From Crambe crambe (taxonomy: Eukaryota; Porifera; Demospongiae; Poecilosclerida; Crambeidae), in contig OZ004583.1 of NCBI GenBank assembly GCA_963924555.1, positions 5,613,501 through 5,677,500 on the forward strand: 64,000 bases of DNA. Reading direction: 5' to 3'. The notes beneath the pieces were generated by a model that was given only the letters and a program-made list of their open reading frames with translations, did not search any database and was not told the DNA's origin. The position numbers were made by a program, and so were the translations under genes. Positions 61,720 through 64,000 of the stretch are shown here, piece after piece (the stretch's first letter is position 1; every line of letters starts with the position of its first letter).

Positions 61720-64000
61720 TCCCTCCCTCTTCCCCTACTATGCTGACTACTTCTCCCCAGTCCACTTCCATCACCTTAACGTGGAGCCAGCCTCCTGGGG
61801 ATGTGGTGACCTCTTACAATATCTCGTATTCATACACTATCAGAGGATGTGGGGTCCCCATCATTGGTACACCCATGATACTAGCTGGGTCCTCTAGAGA
61901 GTATTCTCTGATGGGACTGCATGAGAACAGTGACTTCACCATTTCAATCACAGCCATAAATGGAGCAGGGAGTAATTCACCTGCCATTGCCACTGCACGG
62001 ACTGCAATAGCAGGTAGGATACATCCATCATGATATGCAGCTAGTGCATGGATATCATGTATACTGTGCAGCTCCCTCTGCTCCTCCGAATAATCTGGTG
62101 ATCTCCTCCACCTCTCCCACTAGCATCTCCCTCTCATGGGAGGAAGTCCCATGTGTTGACAGGAATGTAGATGGGATCACTGGATACCAAATAGTCTACA
62201 GGACCACCTCTGATAATGAGATTAGGGGAAGGGAAAGAGATCACAGTACTAGAATGTTCACTGTTAATGGCCTCATTCCAAGGATAAACTACACATTTGA
62301 AGTTAATGCCAACCATGATGATATCAACTTAATTTTTCCATTATTTGGACCAGCAGCTGTCATAACAGGAGACACTGCAGTACCACAAAGTAAGTCTTGT
62401 TAATTTAATAATATAGCTAACATAAGCTACTGCACACCATTTTGTCCCAATGCACACACTGTGCCCTGCTGCACATATGCAGCAAGGGATTAAGTAATCA
62501 GTTGGAATTCACAATAGATATGCCTGGGGCCAAAAATTTATAATAGCTACTAAAATATGTGCTTATTGCTAGCATGTTGCTTTTTTAAAGCCATTGTGCT
62601 GATTATCGCAAAGAACACTCTCTTGGTGTCTGTTTCTTCTTGCTGGCTCCATCTCCAAGGCTATCATATAGTTTGCACGTGCTAAAATATTAATTACGTG
62701 TGTTAAAATTAATGATCCTTACCAGGTTGTGCCTAGGCTAGTACCCCCCTAGTAATTATGCTTCAACCAGACACTTTACAGGCTTATTATAGTGGGGCAT
62801 TGAACTCTATGATCTCTAGTTTGTGTGTGTATTGGGACAATTTAGTGTGCAGTACACACTTTCATTTTCACTGTATAAGTTATAATAGCTATTCTTCAAG
62901 GTGTTCGTTTTTTCCTGAGAGGTGTGTTATACCCCAACAACAGCGTGGTGTCCCTGACTGATATAGGAGAAGACTATTATGCTCTGCACTGTTTCACTGA
63001 CCTCACCACCTGTTGTAGAGGAGTAGATGGTGATTCAGCAGGAGAGTGGTTCCTTCCTGGGCAGACTAGTCCTGTAGTTGATGTCAATGCTCCTAGTGTA
63101 GGCGCAGAGAGCTTCACTAGAAATAGAGGTCCCAGTGCAGTCCTTCTCAATCGTAGGACTGGTGTTGTGGGGCCCACTGGACTGTTCATCTGTCATGTGC
63201 CTGGTGGGAGTGGCATGGAGAAAACTCTGTACATTGGAGTGGGTGCAGGTACATCATGTAATCTGTATGTGACAAAATATAAATCATATCACTTTTGGAC
63301 TTGTACAGGTGTTCCTGCAATCACTGACCTTGACTATGATCGTGCTTCACTCACCTTGATGTGTATATCTAGTGGTGGACCTGTGGACTCAGTCACTTGG
63401 ATGAAGGATGGGTCACTCATCACAGGAAACAGTTCAACCTTCTCTCTAACTCAGACCATCATTAACACAATATCGTCCACTTACCATCACATCCTCTCCA
63501 GTTCAAACTCCTCTAACTTTGTTGGGAATTTTGCATGTATTATCAGGGATGCAGTGGGCAATAGTAACAGCAGGACCCGAGCATTTAATGGTATGTTATG
63601 TGTATTGATTTCCATGGTACATAACTATTATTATGACATGGTGTTAGGTATAAAAATATCCAATGATCCCTTTGTTGTGGGCAGCCGTGCGGTGGTCAAT
63701 TGTTCCAGTGACTCTGGTGTCGTTGACAGAATAGAATGGGTATCCATGGAAGGGGAGTTACTGGTCTCAGACACTTCAATACAACAGCTCAAGCTAGTAT
63801 TGGACCCAGTAAGGGATGACCTCCATAGATCGAATTTCACATGCATCGTCACAAGAAATAACATAGGTTTTAACCAAACACTATCTCTAGCTGTAAGAGG
63901 TAAGTGATGTTGTTGTTGTTGTTGTTTTAATGTATGTATACCCTCACTGAATCACTCATGCACTATCTGAACCTCTGATTGTTATCATGTAGTTCCTGAA
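61720..64000 (+). CDS. FN3/Ig modular receptor, partial (runs off window)
   Basis: Exons 61720-62013, 62072-62389, 62901-63248, 63309-63590, 63648-63899 and 63993 to the window end all begin with two bases and end with one, so every intron is phase 1 and each exon is one module. The first two encode FN3 domains (SITLTWSQPPGDVVTSYNIS; SISLSWEEVPC). The third is an Ig-like N-terminal-type module (LTDIGEDYYALHCF, then GLFICHVPG). The fourth and fifth are Ig domains (MCISSG..VDSVTWMKDG..FACI; VNCSSDSG..IEW..FTCIV). The last exon starts like another FN3 (VPE). A cell-adhesion or receptor ectodomain is likely. The third module often opens such proteins, so two adjacent genes are possible. Neither signal peptide nor membrane segment is in view. 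Confidence 0.75.

Noticed and set aside
1-64000. tRNA, rRNA or bacterial contamination
   Set aside because: No tRNA cloverleaf or rRNA segment was noticed. Abundant introns, LTR elements and animal domains argue against bacterial origin.

Overview
This window is animal nuclear DNA, most probably from a demosponge. It is AT-rich and full of TAGC-type simple repeats and small fold-back elements. Its genes are split into many small exons with GT/AG introns. The strongest taxonomic clue is a cluster of proteins ending in the 'short-chain collagen C4' domain, known chiefly from sponges. All gene models below were assembled by hand from reading frame, splice-site and phase agreement. No database search was possible, so family names rest on motif recognition.

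Layout. 1-9 kb: repeats, plus a two-exon partial gene (copy A, 2926-4955) for a coiled-coil protein with two BEN-like modules. 9-24.5 kb: a complete paralogue (copy B, 9026-24515). Its introns hold a decayed Ty3/Gypsy relic (about 9.2-10.7 kb), a younger but broken Ty3/Gypsy element (11194-15991, 5-bp target duplication) and a broken Ty1/Copia element (16666-21871). The Copia element itself carries a nested insertion and an inverted 5' LTR. 25.0-26.5 kb (minus): a four-exon single-Ig protein with a signal peptide and a hydrophobic C-terminus. 29.7-37.3 kb: two tail-to-tail paralogues with secreted beta-helix repeats followed by a Calx-beta domain. One has a transmembrane tail; the other has a PB1/ubiquitin-like last exon. 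Tandem arrays have amplified exon-intron boundaries of the minus copy.

38.8-42.3 kb: a nine-exon adaptor with Death, SAM-like, Death and Death domains. 42.4-45.0 kb: a compact, divergent ESCO/Eco1-type cohesin acetyltransferase, followed by broken EGF fragments. 46.4-48.8 kb: a divergent pair of single-pass membrane proteins with PPxY motifs. 50.0-57.5 kb: three tandem genes plus one relic for type II membrane proteins, with a coiled-coil stalk carrying the collagen-C4 domain. The third copy is frameshifted. 57.5-61 kb: a run of fold-back elements. 61.7-64 kb: phase 1-1 FN3 and Ig exons of a modular receptor running off the window.

Several genes encode cell-surface receptors or Death-fold adaptors, so the locus resembles a fast-evolving recognition and signalling region. 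No gene here has a demonstrated immune role. The clearest undescribed features are the coiled-coil/C4 proteins, the DD-SAM-DD-DD adaptor, the beta-helix/Calx-beta pair, and the tandem arrays that copy splice sites.
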